11,455 nt of DNA from Akkermansiaceae bacterium (GCA_023300205.1 JALZVD010000024.1:1-11455), one strand, 5' to 3'. Positions 1 through 7,603 are shown, numbered from the stretch's first letter. Notes: generated by a model not told the origin, from the sequence alone. Program-made: numbers and translations.

Positions 1-149
1 TTCATTGGGACTGGCAGTGATTGATTGCCGTCGCGTAGATCTACGCTGGTCCAGATGGGTGCGTGGGTGATCGTCTTATCTGGCCATTCACGGTCAGGAA
101 GTGAGACGCCTTTAAAGGCTTGGTATTTATGGATAGAGGTGGATTTCAT
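1..149 (-). CDS. leuA: 2-isopropylmalate synthase, N-terminal fragment (cut by window edge)
   Basis: The minus strand from an ATG at 147-149 is open to the window edge, giving 49 codons plus two bases. The peptide contains [17 protein letters not shown] followed by [11 protein letters not shown]. This is the N-terminal signature of the longer, class II type of LeuA, which condenses acetyl-CoA with 2-ketoisovalerate in the first committed step of leucine biosynthesis in the cytoplasm. In the HMGL-like barrel family the Arg-Asp of the DLRDGNQ motif (here R39 and D40) lies at the active site, with the Asp binding the divalent metal. The start is the first ATG and fits the family. It lies 36 bases after the tpx stop, so co-transcription with tpx is plausible. 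The rest of the barrel and the leucine-binding regulatory domain are outside the window. I see no Shine-Dalgarno sequence. Identification is from the motif alone, but it is distinctive. Confidence 0.88.
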   Translation of the reverse strand, partial: MKSTSIHKYQAFKGVSLPDREWPDKTITHAPIWTSVDLRDGNQSLPVPM

Positions 150-185
150 CCGGTCTGATTTTTAAGCTGAAGTTCTGTGTGCGGA

Positions 186-683
186 TTACAATGCAGCCAT
201 TGCGGCATCGTAATCTGGCTCAGTGGTGATCTCTGGAACGAGTTCTGAGTAGGTGACGGTGTGAGATTCATCAAGAACGATGACTGCACGAGTGAGGAGT
301 CCTGCTAGAGGGCCGTCTATGAGTTTGACTCCGTATGCATCAGCAAATGATTGGTCTCTGAAGTCTGAGGCGGTTACTGCATTTTCGATGCCTTCTGCGC
401 CGCAGAAGCGTTTGAATGCGAATGGTAGATCTAGGGAGACGAATAGTAGTGCTACGTCATCTTTGCCAGCGATTTTCTGGTTGAATGCTTTTAGCTGGAG
501 AGCACAGACGCCAGTGTCTACACTTGGGAAGACGTTGATAATTAATTTCTTACCAGTGAAGTCAGCTAGATTGATAGTACTCAGATCAGTGTTCACGAGT
601 GCGAAGTCTGGAGCTAAGCTACCTACTGCTGGAAGTGAGCCGTTGGTGTTTACAGGTGTGCCTTTAAATGAGATCTGAGCCAT
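186..683 (-). CDS. tpx: Thiol peroxidase Tpx (atypical 2-Cys peroxiredoxin)
   Basis: This 165-residue protein matches the usual Tpx length. Tpx reduces hydrogen peroxide and organic (lipid) hydroperoxides using thioredoxin. The N-terminus (ISFKGTPV), FPSVDTGVCA with the peroxidatic C60 and T57, FKRFCGAEG with the resolving C94, R132, and the ending EITTEPDYDAA all follow the Escherichia coli Tpx pattern. Both catalytic cysteines are present, so an active enzyme forming an intramolecular C60-C94 disulfide is expected. There is no signal peptide; it acts in the cytoplasm or, as in some relatives, near the envelope. The ATG at 681-683 fits the family start exactly. It follows the phoU terminator after about 130 bases that contain no promoter I can call with confidence. 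leuA starts 36 bases downstream. A link to phosphate metabolism is not implied by the family; it may simply be a neighbouring unit. Confidence 0.96.
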   Translation of the reverse strand: MAQISFKGTPVNTNGSLPAVGSLAPDFALVNTDLSTINLADFTGKKLIINVFPSVDTGVCALQLKAFNQKIAGKDDVALLFVSLDLPFAFKRFCGAEGIENAVTASDFRDQSFADAYGVKLIDGPLAGLLTRAVIVLDESHTVTYSELVPEITTEPDYDAAMAAL

Positions 684-812
684 GATATTAGTTTCTATTT
701 TTCGTTGATTAGTTGGTTAAATAGCAGATTTGCTTGATGGGTGGATAGTAGTAGTAGAATGGTCTATAAAACAACCCTAAATCAAATTTTAACGCTCTAA
801 GTATATATGGCT

Positions 813-859
813 AAAAAAGAAGGAAGGATACTCTGTTATGAGTATCTATTCGTCTTCCT
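813..859 (-). terminator. Intrinsic terminator after phoU, overlapping its stop codon
   Basis: Read on the minus strand, GATACTC, loop ATAACA and GAGTATC form a perfect 7-bp inner stem (827-833 with 840-846). AGGAAG (854-859) can pair with CTTCCT (821-826) as an outer stem, leaving a 7-base bulge on the 5' side. A TCTTTTTT run follows at 813-820. The inner stem takes in the first base of the phoU TAG stop (846-848), and the outer arm lies in the last phoU codons. This probably ends the pst-phoU transcript before tpx. Confidence 0.75.
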
Positions 860-1535
860 CCAGCTCGCCACCGTGGCGGATGTCTTGGGCTGATTCCATG
901 AAGATGACGTCTTCTGCGATGTTTGTGGAGAGGTCGCCGATACGCTCGGTCCAGCGTGTGATGAATACGAGATTGAGGTAAGTTTTGTAGTTGTCACATG
1001 GGTCCTCTAGTTTTTTTGTGAATGCTTTGGTAGCGGCTTTATGGAATTTATTAAGATTTTCATCCATGGATAGTACTTCTAGTGCCTTTTCTGTGCTGTT
1101 ATCGCTGTAGCTTTCGATGGCGATGTTGAGCATGCTAAGGGCGTGTTTATAAGCTGGTTCAAGGAGTGCGGTGTCCTCAATTTCAGGGTGTTTGATGATC
1201 TTTCGTGCTCGCTTGGCGATGCTGACAGCGTGGTCAGAGATACGCTCAAGGTTGTGAGTGATTTTCATGGAGGCTACGACGAGACGAAGATCCGATGCGA
1301 AGGGTTGGAATTTAGCCATGATTTGAAGGCTGTCATTGTCGATCTGTATTTCTAGCTGATCTACTTCTTCATCATCAGCGATGACTTGGTTGCAGATAGT
1401 TTGGTCTCTATGGGTGAGGCCTGTGAAGGCGTTTTCGACATTTTTTTTGGCTAAGATACCTATTTCGAGTGTGTTTGTTCTTAATGATCTAAGGGCTTCA
1501 TCGAATTCTGAAAGGATGTGAATTTGGTTTTGCAT
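846..1535 (-). CDS. phoU: Phosphate signalling regulator PhoU
   Basis: This 229-residue all-helical protein has the normal PhoU length and two PhoU repeats. The metal-binding ExxxD signatures appear in NLERISDHA (E97, D101) and TERIGDLSTNIAED (E197, D201). An acidic patch DDEEVD sits at residues 54-59, and the C-terminus reads NIAEDVIFMESAQDIRH as in typical PhoU. PhoU is a cytoplasmic, peripheral-membrane protein that links the Pst transporter to PhoR and holds PhoB signalling off when phosphate is plentiful. It also limits excess Pi uptake. The gene starts 40 bases after the pstB stop and is the last gene of the pst group, as in many bacteria. The start ATG (1533-1535) agrees with the family N-terminus. 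An acidic tail, ELEEDE, ends the protein and its codons form part of the terminator. Confidence 0.96.
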   Translation of the reverse strand: MQNQIHILSEFDEALRSLRTNTLEIGILAKKNVENAFTGLTHRDQTICNQVIADDEEVDQLEIQIDNDSLQIMAKFQPFASDLRLVVASMKITHNLERISDHAVSIAKRARKIIKHPEIEDTALLEPAYKHALSMLNIAIESYSDNSTEKALEVLSMDENLNKFHKAATKAFTKKLEDPCDNYKTYLNLVFITRWTERIGDLSTNIAEDVIFMESAQDIRHGGELEEDE

Positions 1536-1575
1536 GGTAGTTTAAGTTTAGGGATTTTATTTAATTGCGGCGATT

Positions 1576-2331
1576 TTATCCGAATCTTCCAGAGATGTAA
1601 TCTTCTGTGCGTTTTTTGCTTGGATTTTGAAAGATGGAGTCGGTTTCATCATATTCGATGAGTTCACCCAGATAGAAGAATGCGGTGTGGTCTGAGATTC
1701 GAGATGCTTGCTGCATGGAGTGGGTGACGATGACGATGGTGTAGTCTGTTCTGAGCTCGGTGATGAGTTCTTCTACTTTTGCGGTTGCGATGGGGTCTAG
1801 TGCTGAGCAGGGTTCATCCATGAGGATGATCTTGGGTTGCACTGCGATGGTTCTAGCGATGCAGAGCCGCTGTTGTTGACCACCGGATAATCCCAGGGCT
1901 GAGTCCTTGAGACGGTCTTTGACTTCGTCCCAGAGGGCGGATCCTCGGAGTGATTTTTCTACTGCTTCGTCGAGTATTGATTTATTTTTGATACCTTGGA
2001 TTCGTAGTCCATAGGCAACATTGTCGTAAATGGATTTTGGGAATGGGTTGTATTTCTGGAATACCATGCCGATGTGTTTACGGAGTTCGATGGCGTCTAC
2101 GTCTTTGGCATTGATGTTCTGGCCCATGATGAGGATTTCTCCGGTGGTGACACGGGAGGTTTCTACTAGGTCGTTCATGCGGTTGAGGCAGCGGAGGAGG
2201 GTGGATTTTCCACAACCTGATGGTCCAATGAAGGAGGTTACTTTTTTCTCGGGTATGTCTAGCGAAATGTTACGTAGGACTTCGGTTTTACCGAGGTCGT
2301 ATGAGAATGAGACGTTGTCGATTTGAATCAT
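1576..2331 (-). CDS. pstB: Phosphate ABC transporter ATP-binding protein PstB
   Basis: This 251-residue ATPase of the phosphate importer hydrolyses ATP on the cytoplasmic face of PstC-PstA. All catalytic parts are intact: Walker [10 protein letters not shown] (36-44), Q-loop Q92 in [14 protein letters not shown] signature LSGGQQQR (148-155), Walker B IILMDEP with catalytic E173, D-loop SALDP, and switch H204 in VTHSMQQA. The [13 protein letters not shown] segment and LNRMNDL after Walker A are typical of PstB rather than of other ABC proteins. The C-terminus [10 protein letters not shown] is also PstB-like. The length is normal. The gene lies 44 bases after pstA and 40 before phoU, in the classical pstCAB-phoU order. 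The start ATG at 2329-2331 agrees with the family. No Shine-Dalgarno is visible; the 11 bases running into the ATG codon match those before tpx. Confidence 0.97.
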   Translation of the reverse strand: MIQIDNVSFSYDLGKTEVLRNISLDIPEKKVTSFIGPSGCGKSTLLRCLNRMNDLVETSRVTTGEILIMGQNINAKDVDAIELRKHIGMVFQKYNPFPKSIYDNVAYGLRIQGIKNKSILDEAVEKSLRGSALWDEVKDRLKDSALGLSGGQQQRLCIARTIAVQPKIILMDEPCSALDPIATAKVEELITELRTDYTIVIVTHSMQQASRISDHTAFFYLGELIEYDETDSIFQNPSKKRTEDYISGRFG

Positions 2332-2375
2332 GATATTAGATAATTTAGGATGTTAGATTTTTTGTTAGATGTGTG

Positions 2376-4472
2376 TTACCATTTGATTTTATTACGGATC
2401 TTGATGCGGAGGTAGATGGAGACTGCTGATAGCATGAAGACGATGATCATGAAGATAAGCACGGAGCCGTATTGCATAGGTTGGGTGTATTCTGACTGAG
2501 GGATTCTTCCTGCTACGGTATAGATGTGGTAGGGTAGTGCTTGGACGGACTGCTGTAGGAAGTCGACGAATGCGCTGAATCCTGAGGTATGGATACCTTG
2601 CCACGGGAGGTCAGATTTCTCTGCGACAGCGGCGGTGAACATGATGGGTGCTGTTTCTCCCGCAACGCGTGTGATTCCTAGGACTGATGCAGTGAGGATA
2701 CCAGGGAATGCGTATGGTAGCACGGCGGTACGAATGGACTGCCACTTGGTGGCTCCTAGTGCCATGGCAGCTTCTCGGAAGCTCATGGGTACAGCCTTGA
2801 GAGATTCTTCACAGGAGGTGATGATGACGGGTAGTACCATGATAGCGAGGGTGAACCCACCCGCGAGCATGCAGACTCCCCAGCCTTGGAATGAGATGTA
2901 GTACCAGCCGTTGTGGAACTTTTTGGCTCCTGCAGCATTGGCTAGTTCTTCAGATTCTGAGGTGCTGAGTTTAGAGTCAACGATATGGATGCCTTCTGCT
3001 TCGATGATTCTTAGGTCTGGTTTAGAGTCGATAAAGACGATAGGGATATTGAGTTTAGAACCTGTATTTGGTGTTTGTGAGAATACAGGAGCGAGCATGA
3101 CGAAGAGCCCGAAGCCGAAGAGGCCGAATACGATGGATGGAACACCAGCGAGGTTGAGCATGGCGAGGCGGATGATCTTGGTTAAGCCTCCTTTTTTGGC
3201 ATATTCATTGAGGTAAGTGGCTGCGGCAATGCCTGTGAAGAGAGCGATGGCCATGCAGATGATGACTAGGCAGGCTGTTCCAATGATGGGACCGAGTACA
3301 CCACCGCCTGAGTAGGAGTGGGTTTTTTCTGATGTAGGTTTGAACTTGCTGTCTTGTTTGAAGGCGAGAAGGTCAGAGAAGTTGAGCTGCACTTCTACGT
3401 CCTTAGCTATGTCGAAACGTGTGTATTGGATTTGTTGCTGAGATTGCTCAATGTGTGAGAGTTTGAGCTGAGGGTTGTGTGCGACGAGCTGGTCGTATTT
3501 TTCTTGATGGAGGGTGATGTTAATTTCGTCTTTATTGTTGATGACTACGGCGCCTTTTTCAGCGTTATGGAGGTGTTTGATACCGTATTGGTTGAGGATT
3601 TTGAGGGTTTCTGATGAGGTTTGGTAATTTCCTTTTGTTAACGAAAAGTCGGTGAATATTTTTTCATAGGGGATGGATTCTACTTTGGTTGCGGGGAGTG
3701 TTCCTTTCTCGTCTTCATCAAATGCTGCGTAGAAGATTGAGCTAGGAAGTGTGATGGTTTGGTCTTTAGGGATGATGGTGATGTTGATTTTATTTGGCTC
3801 GTCATCTGGGTATGATTGTTTCATTTGGAAGATGAGCTCTGTTTTCTGGAGGCTGTCATGAGCGTCTTTACTGAGAGGGTATTCACCTGCTTTGATAGTG
3901 ACTTTTTTGTTTTGGAGCGTGACTATTTTTTCTGTGATTTCAGAGGTGATTAATTGGGGGTCGTGCTTCTGGATGATTTCTAGTTCAGGTTTGGAGATGC
4001 GGATTTTTTTGTCTCTATGGACCGTGAATCCTACGAGTGTGGGGAATTTACGCTCGGTGAAGCGGACGTAGTATTGCTTGTTGTCTTTCTCGATGTCTTT
4101 GAGGTAGTCATCTCCAATGAGGGATCCGTTTTTGATTTGGAAGCTGACGAGTTGGAACGACTTCTGGAACTCTTCAAGGTTTTCGAGTGGGAGTTCATTT
4201 GGATTGCTTATGAGCATGTTGTCAAAGTGCTCTGTAGGGACTTCGTAGCCGGTGCCTTTTTCTAGCTCTAGGACGCTGAGGGTTTGGGGTTTATGAGAGA
4301 GGAATGAGAGGCCTTTGTCCATGAGGACAGGGACACCGTTCCAGAGAATAGTGCCGAAGATGAAGGTGGCGCAAATGATGATGAAGTAGGTGGCAAATGC
4401 GTAGCCGCCGTATGCAAATTTCTCCTTGGTGCGGAGGTTTGACTTTTTACTCTTGAATGGATTATCAGACAT
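2376..4472 (-). CDS. pstA: Phosphate ABC transporter permease PstA, with enlarged periplasmic loops
   Basis: This is the inner-membrane channel subunit that pairs with PstC. At 698 residues it is far longer than the roughly 300 of a minimal PstA. The C-terminal half is the MetI-like permease: membrane segments near 393-420, 435-462, 531-552, 589-611 and 666-690, with the EAA coupling loop at 568-592 (EAAMALGATKWQSIRTAVLP) and GVPSIVFGLFG before it. TRVAGETAPIMFT is typical of PstA. Membrane segment 1 is at about 24-47. Between segments 1 and 2 lie about 340 hydrophilic, charged residues (50-390), expected in the periplasm. A second extra loop of about 66 residues (463-529) sits between core segments 3 and 4. 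Long first-loop insertions are known in some PstA proteins (the DUF3333 type); I cannot tell whether this one is homologous. It starts 33 bases after the pstC stop. Confidence 0.94.
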   Translation of the reverse strand: MSDNPFKSKKSNLRTKEKFAYGGYAFATYFIIICATFIFGTILWNGVPVLMDKGLSFLSHKPQTLSVLELEKGTGYEVPTEHFDNMLISNPNELPLENLEEFQKSFQLVSFQIKNGSLIGDDYLKDIEKDNKQYYVRFTERKFPTLVGFTVHRDKKIRISKPELEIIQKHDPQLITSEITEKIVTLQNKKVTIKAGEYPLSKDAHDSLQKTELIFQMKQSYPDDEPNKINITIIPKDQTITLPSSIFYAAFDEDEKGTLPATKVESIPYEKIFTDFSLTKGNYQTSSETLKILNQYGIKHLHNAEKGAVVINNKDEINITLHQEKYDQLVAHNPQLKLSHIEQSQQQIQYTRFDIAKDVEVQLNFSDLLAFKQDSKFKPTSEKTHSYSGGGVLGPIIGTACLVIICMAIALFTGIAAATYLNEYAKKGGLTKIIRLAMLNLAGVPSIVFGLFGFGLFVMLAPVFSQTPNTGSKLNIPIVFIDSKPDLRIIEAEGIHIVDSKLSTSESEELANAAGAKKFHNGWYYISFQGWGVCMLAGGFTLAIMVLPVIITSCEESLKAVPMSFREAAMALGATKWQSIRTAVLPYAFPGILTASVLGITRVAGETAPIMFTAAVAEKSDLPWQGIHTSGFSAFVDFLQQSVQALPYHIYTVAGRIPQSEYTQPMQYGSVLIFMIIVFMLSAVSIYLRIKIRNKIKW

Positions 4473-4505
4473 GATGTGAGAACTGTTTTGAAGGTAATGG
4501 AAAGG

Positions 4506-6476
4506 TTATCGAGTGTATTTGAGGAGGATTTTCTGAGAGATATAGTTGATGCCTAGTGCAATGCTAAAGAGGACGAGTCCGACCATGAAGAGTGCGCCCC
4601 AGTGGAGAGAGCCTTCGTTTACCTCTCCGATTTCCTGAGCGAGGATACCTGTCATGGAGTGTGCGGGGTCTGTCCATGATCCTGGGATGGCGATGCGGCC
4701 ACCGAGCACGAGGAGCACGACCATGGTTTCACCGACGATTCTACCAAAGCCGAGTAGGATGGCGGCGATGACACCTGATGCGCATGAGGGGAGGATAACC
4801 TTTGTGACGGTTTGTAGGTTCGTAGCGCCGAGAGCTAGGGATGCTTCTTTGTAGGATTTAGGGACGTTGTTTAGGGCGTCTTCGCAAAGGGTGAAGATGG
4901 TGGGGACGGCCATGAGGGCGAGTAGGAGACCTGCGTTTAGGATGGTGTATTGATCCTCAACTGGGAATCCAGGGAGCCAGCTGAACATCCAGGATTGGGA
5001 GTATTTCTGGATGAGGGCTCCGAGGACGATGTAGCCGAAGAAGGCGAGGACGATGGAGGGGATGGCTTGGATGAATTCGATGAAGGGCTTGATGAATGTC
5101 TGCTCGGCTTTCGAGGAGAGGCGGTTTACGTAGATGGCGCCACCTACTGAGAATGGTACGGCGATACAGATGGCGACTATGGCTACGAAGACTGATCCAG
5201 TGATGAGAGGGACGACGCCGTAGAAGTCTTGCCACGATGAATTAGTGACCCATTCGGTGCCAAAGAAGAAGCCTGCGATGGTTTTGCTCATGCTGTATTC
5301 TTTGTGGTGCTTCCAGTTTTCGATTTGGGTGCGTTTTTCGTTTAGGAAGGGGAGTATTTCGGAGTTGATCTTGGCTATGTCTTCGAGGAGCCCTCGAGAG
5401 ATGTTAGATTTAAATTCTGAGGTGTCTGGGATATTTGAGATACCGTTGGTGACGGCCGTTTTTAGGGCCTCGTGGTGGATTTTTTGGTCAGCGATTGAGT
5501 AGTAGAGGGGTTCGCAGAGTTTGGCGTAGTTTGGGGCGACTGTGAGTTGGCGTTGGATCTGGATGTCTTGTTTGTTTCTTTCTTCTTCTGTGTGTGCGAG
5601 TTCTTTTGCTTTTGTGTTGGCTATGATCGTGTCTGCTGAGCGGTTGAATTTTTCGCCTTGAGCTTTGTTGGTAGAAGCGATGGTTCTTAGTTCGTTGATG
5701 AAGGTGTTGTAGGCTGGGAGGGGTTGGGAGAAGGCGGTTTTCGCTTTATTTAGTTCTTTGATGAAATGTAGGGCATCTATTTTAGCTGCTTTTTGATCGT
5801 ATTCAGCGGTGATGTTTTTGATGAATTGAGGTTGGTTTTTGGTGGTGATATTTTCTAGGACGGCGAGCCGGATGTCTTTGAGGTAGAAGTCTGATGTTTC
5901 CCAGGCTTTGTTTTTAAGATGACCGTAGTCTAGGTCATTGAGGGACTGGTTGACTTTGTGTTTGAGTTCTTTTTGAGTTTTAGCGAGGTGAGCTTCAGCT
6001 TGGGCAATTTGTTGAGGTGTGATGCTGGTGTCTGCTTCTGCTTTGGACTTGAGGTTGTTTAGTGAGTTTTGGGAGCGTGCGAGTTCTTTTCGCTCCGCGA
6101 CTGCGCTTTTGAGGGCTTTAGATTTAAATTCACTGTAGATGTCAGTGACACGGTAGAGGGCACCAATACGTGTTTGTTTCTCGTAGGCTACGGCTTGAGT
6201 GCAGAGCGATTCTAGTTCAACTACTTTGTTATACTGAGCTGAGTAGAGGTCTGTCATTTCTTGACCTGAAAGACGATAGAGGGTGAGTTTTTTTTGGTAT
6301 TGGGGGAAGAAAGAGGTGGCATTGAAGACGAGGAACATAATGATTCCAGAGATGATGAGGACTGCAAGGGCTGCGTTGCCACCGAAGAAGTACTTGATTA
6401 AGTCTTGCTTTGTAAGTCCGAATATTTTCCAGCTTTTGGAGTTATAAAACGGGTTGCTTGGGTTGCGATCTTTCAT
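4506..6476 (-). CDS. pstC: Phosphate ABC transporter permease PstC, with large periplasmic domain
   Basis: This is the partner channel subunit of PstA. It has 656 residues against about 300 in minimal PstC proteins. One membrane segment lies at about 33-52. It is followed by some 345 hydrophilic residues rich in K, E, Q and A (about 55-400), with stretches likely to form coiled coil (120-175, 285-310). The core then begins with GFFFGTEWV and a PLITGSVFVAI helix (about 421-445). More segments lie near 466-490, 512-531, 566-592 and 627-648. The EAA loop is at 544-569 (EASLALGATNLQTVTKVILP), with GRIVGETMVVLLVLGG after it. These core motifs are diagnostic of PstC. Extended N-terminal regions occur in PstC of some proteobacteria, so the architecture has precedent, but the sequence of this region is not one I recognise. 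The gene follows pstS after 111 bases that hold a hairpin. Confidence 0.94.
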   Translation of the reverse strand: MKDRNPSNPFYNSKSWKIFGLTKQDLIKYFFGGNAALAVLIISGIIMFLVFNATSFFPQYQKKLTLYRLSGQEMTDLYSAQYNKVVELESLCTQAVAYEKQTRIGALYRVTDIYSEFKSKALKSAVAERKELARSQNSLNNLKSKAEADTSITPQQIAQAEAHLAKTQKELKHKVNQSLNDLDYGHLKNKAWETSDFYLKDIRLAVLENITTKNQPQFIKNITAEYDQKAAKIDALHFIKELNKAKTAFSQPLPAYNTFINELRTIASTNKAQGEKFNRSADTIIANTKAKELAHTEEERNKQDIQIQRQLTVAPNYAKLCEPLYYSIADQKIHHEALKTAVTNGISNIPDTSEFKSNISRGLLEDIAKINSEILPFLNEKRTQIENWKHHKEYSMSKTIAGFFFGTEWVTNSSWQDFYGVVPLITGSVFVAIVAICIAVPFSVGGAIYVNRLSSKAEQTFIKPFIEFIQAIPSIVLAFFGYIVLGALIQKYSQSWMFSWLPGFPVEDQYTILNAGLLLALMAVPTIFTLCEDALNNVPKSYKEASLALGATNLQTVTKVILPSCASGVIAAILLGFGRIVGETMVVLLVLGGRIAIPGSWTDPAHSMTGILAQEIGEVNEGSLHWGALFMVGLVLFSIALGINYISQKILLKYTR

Positions 6477-6527
6477 TTGTGCTGCAGTGTCTTTTATGGA
6501 AAATAGGGAGGGATAACTAGTATCTAA

Positions 6528-6558
6528 AACCCCGTATCTCTGTGCGTGATACGAGGTT
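6528..6558 (-). terminator. Hairpin between pstS and pstC (attenuator or partial terminator)
   Basis: On the minus strand AACCTCGTATC (6548-6558), a 9-base loop (6539-6547) and GATACGGGGTT (6528-6538) form an 11-bp stem with one U-G pair. That pair would be a C-A mismatch in plus-strand RNA, so the structure belongs to the minus-strand transcript. Only a short U run (GGGGUUUUAG, half inside the stem) follows, so it may be a leaky terminator or a 3' stabiliser. It would let pstS mRNA exceed pstCAB mRNA, as fits a binding protein needed in excess. Confidence 0.65.
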
Positions 6559-6587
6559 AGAATTATATTGTATGGAGTCTCAATGGA

Positions 6588-7418
6588 TTACTTCGCTTCT
6601 GCCGGAGCTGGAGCTTTAGGAGCGATGAAGCCGACTTTGTTGATGACTTCAGCAGCCACGGGTGATGTGAGTGACCATTCGATGAATTTCTTCACTTCTC
6701 CTAAGGGCTCGCCAAGGGTGTAGTAGTATAGGTTGCGAGAAAGAGGGTAAGAGCTCTGGTTACTAGGGGTTGGAGCAATTCCGTCAACTGTAGCTGGAGA
6801 GATGCCGTCACGCTTAGCGTATGCTAGACCTACGTATCCGATACCGTTAACGTCACCAGCAACTGCTTCAGCGATCTGCTCGTTACCAGCCATTTTCTGG
6901 GTGTTTTGACCGTAGTCAACGTCATTCATTCCCAGTTTCTGGAATGTTTTATAGGTTCCCGATGATGTGTTACGAGTGTAGGCTTTGATCTTACCTGCTT
7001 TTCCGCCAACCTGTGACCAGTCAGTGTATTTACCAGTGAAGATTCCTGCTACTTGGTCTTTTGTGAGTGCTTTGACACCGTTTGACTCGTTTACGACGAC
7101 GGCGATCATGTCAACACCAGCTACGTGAGCAATTGCTTCTTGACCTTTGGATGCAAAGCCGTCTTTTTCTTTAGATTTTATACCGCGTGAGGACATGCCG
7201 AAGTCAGCAGTTCCAGCGAGGAGAGCAGTGAAGCATACTGAAGATCCTTCAGCTGCGATTTCGAAATCAACATTGTTTCCTGCTGCTTTATATGCCTCTG
7301 ATAGTTGAGGTACCATTTTGGCTCCAAGTGTGTCAGAACCTTTGATGACAAGTTTTGTTTGTGCTGAAGCAGCAACTGTTAGAGCTGCGAAAATAGTTGT
7401 GAATATTTTTAGTTTCAT
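6588..7418 (-). CDS. pstS: Periplasmic phosphate-binding protein PstS
   Basis: This 276-residue protein is the high-affinity phosphate receptor that delivers Pi to PstC-PstA. It has a classical signal peptide: basic MKLK, a hydrophobic core, and a likely cut after ASA at residue 19. There is no lipobox cysteine, so it should be soluble in the periplasm. Phosphate-contact motifs of the family are present: KGSDT (26-30), AEGSS (56-60), MSSRG (75-79) and TRNTSSGTY (148-156). The IAEAVAGDVNGIGYVGLAYAK region is also typical. The C-terminus ends with a short Ala/Pro/Lys tail (APKAPAPAEAK). A promoter candidate with a Pho-box-like element lies about 70-105 bases upstream, and a hairpin stands in the leader. 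The gene's G/C strand bias looks weaker than that of phoR, which may reflect codon selection in a strongly expressed gene. Confidence 0.96.
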   Translation of the reverse strand: MKLKIFTTIFAALTVAASAQTKLVIKGSDTLGAKMVPQLSEAYKAAGNNVDFEIAAEGSSVCFTALLAGTADFGMSSRGIKSKEKDGFASKGQEAIAHVAGVDMIAVVVNESNGVKALTKDQVAGIFTGKYTDWSQVGGKAGKIKAYTRNTSSGTYKTFQKLGMNDVDYGQNTQKMAGNEQIAEAVAGDVNGIGYVGLAYAKRDGISPATVDGIAPTPSNQSSYPLSRNLYYYTLGEPLGEVKKFIEWSLTSPVAAEVINKVGFIAPKAPAPAEAK

Positions 7419-7441
7419 TTTAGAGTATGTTTATTTGGTTT

Positions 7442-7461
7442 GGTGCCTTTTCTGAGGCACC
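7442..7461 (-). promoter_or_regulatory. Perfect 7-bp hairpin in the pstS leader
   Basis: GGTGCCT, loop CAGAAA and AGGCACC on the minus strand form a perfect stem 23 bases before the pstS ATG. No U-tract follows, so it is not a terminator. It lies between the candidate -10 (7488-7493) and the start codon, so it would be in the 5' untranslated RNA. A 5' mRNA stabiliser or a translation-control element are possible roles; both are inference. Confidence 0.5.
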
Positions 7462-7487
7462 GACTACAAATCTCATAAAACGGATGA

Positions 7488-7523
7488 ATTATCTAGAAGT
7501 CGATGGTGAACAGTTTGTCACAA
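7488..7523 (-). promoter_or_regulatory. Candidate PhoB-activated promoter of pstS
   Basis: On the minus strand, TTGTGAC-AAA-CTGTTCAC (7506-7523) resembles the Escherichia coli Pho box (CTGTCAT, 4 bases, CTGTCAC), although the repeats are spaced one base closer and several positions differ. Twelve bases later comes GATAAT (7488-7493), a 5-of-6 match to a -10 box. No good -35 hexamer stands 17 bases before it; the repeat occupies that place, as in PhoB-dependent promoters. The binding consensus in this organism is unknown to me, so this rests on position and partial likeness. Confidence 0.4.
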
Positions 7524-7603
7524 TTGTATTGGTTGGACCATTTGTCTGTATATTAGAGGGTTGTCATGTGGGGTTGTACTCATGCTTGTAGCATTGTTTG
7601 GTG

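Noticed and set aside
280..678. Plus-strand open frame opposite tpx, and similar plus-strand frames opposite phoU, pstA, pstC, phoR and the cotransporter
   Set aside because: They lie wholly opposite clearly conserved genes, have no recognisable domains, and result from the low stop frequency opposite a biased coding strand.
681..691. Identical 11 bases (CTAATATCATG on the minus strand) at the starts of tpx and pstB
   Set aside because: Includes the ATG itself and is AT-rich; without more members it could be chance, and no known signal matches it.
684..812. Possible tpx promoters, such as TTGTTT with TACTAT
   Set aside because: Both hexamers are poor matches and several equally weak alternatives exist in this AT-rich stretch.
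7582..7594. ATGCT-TGT-AGCAT 5-bp hairpin upstream of pstS
   Set aside because: Short stem, no supporting context; expected by chance in 235 bases.
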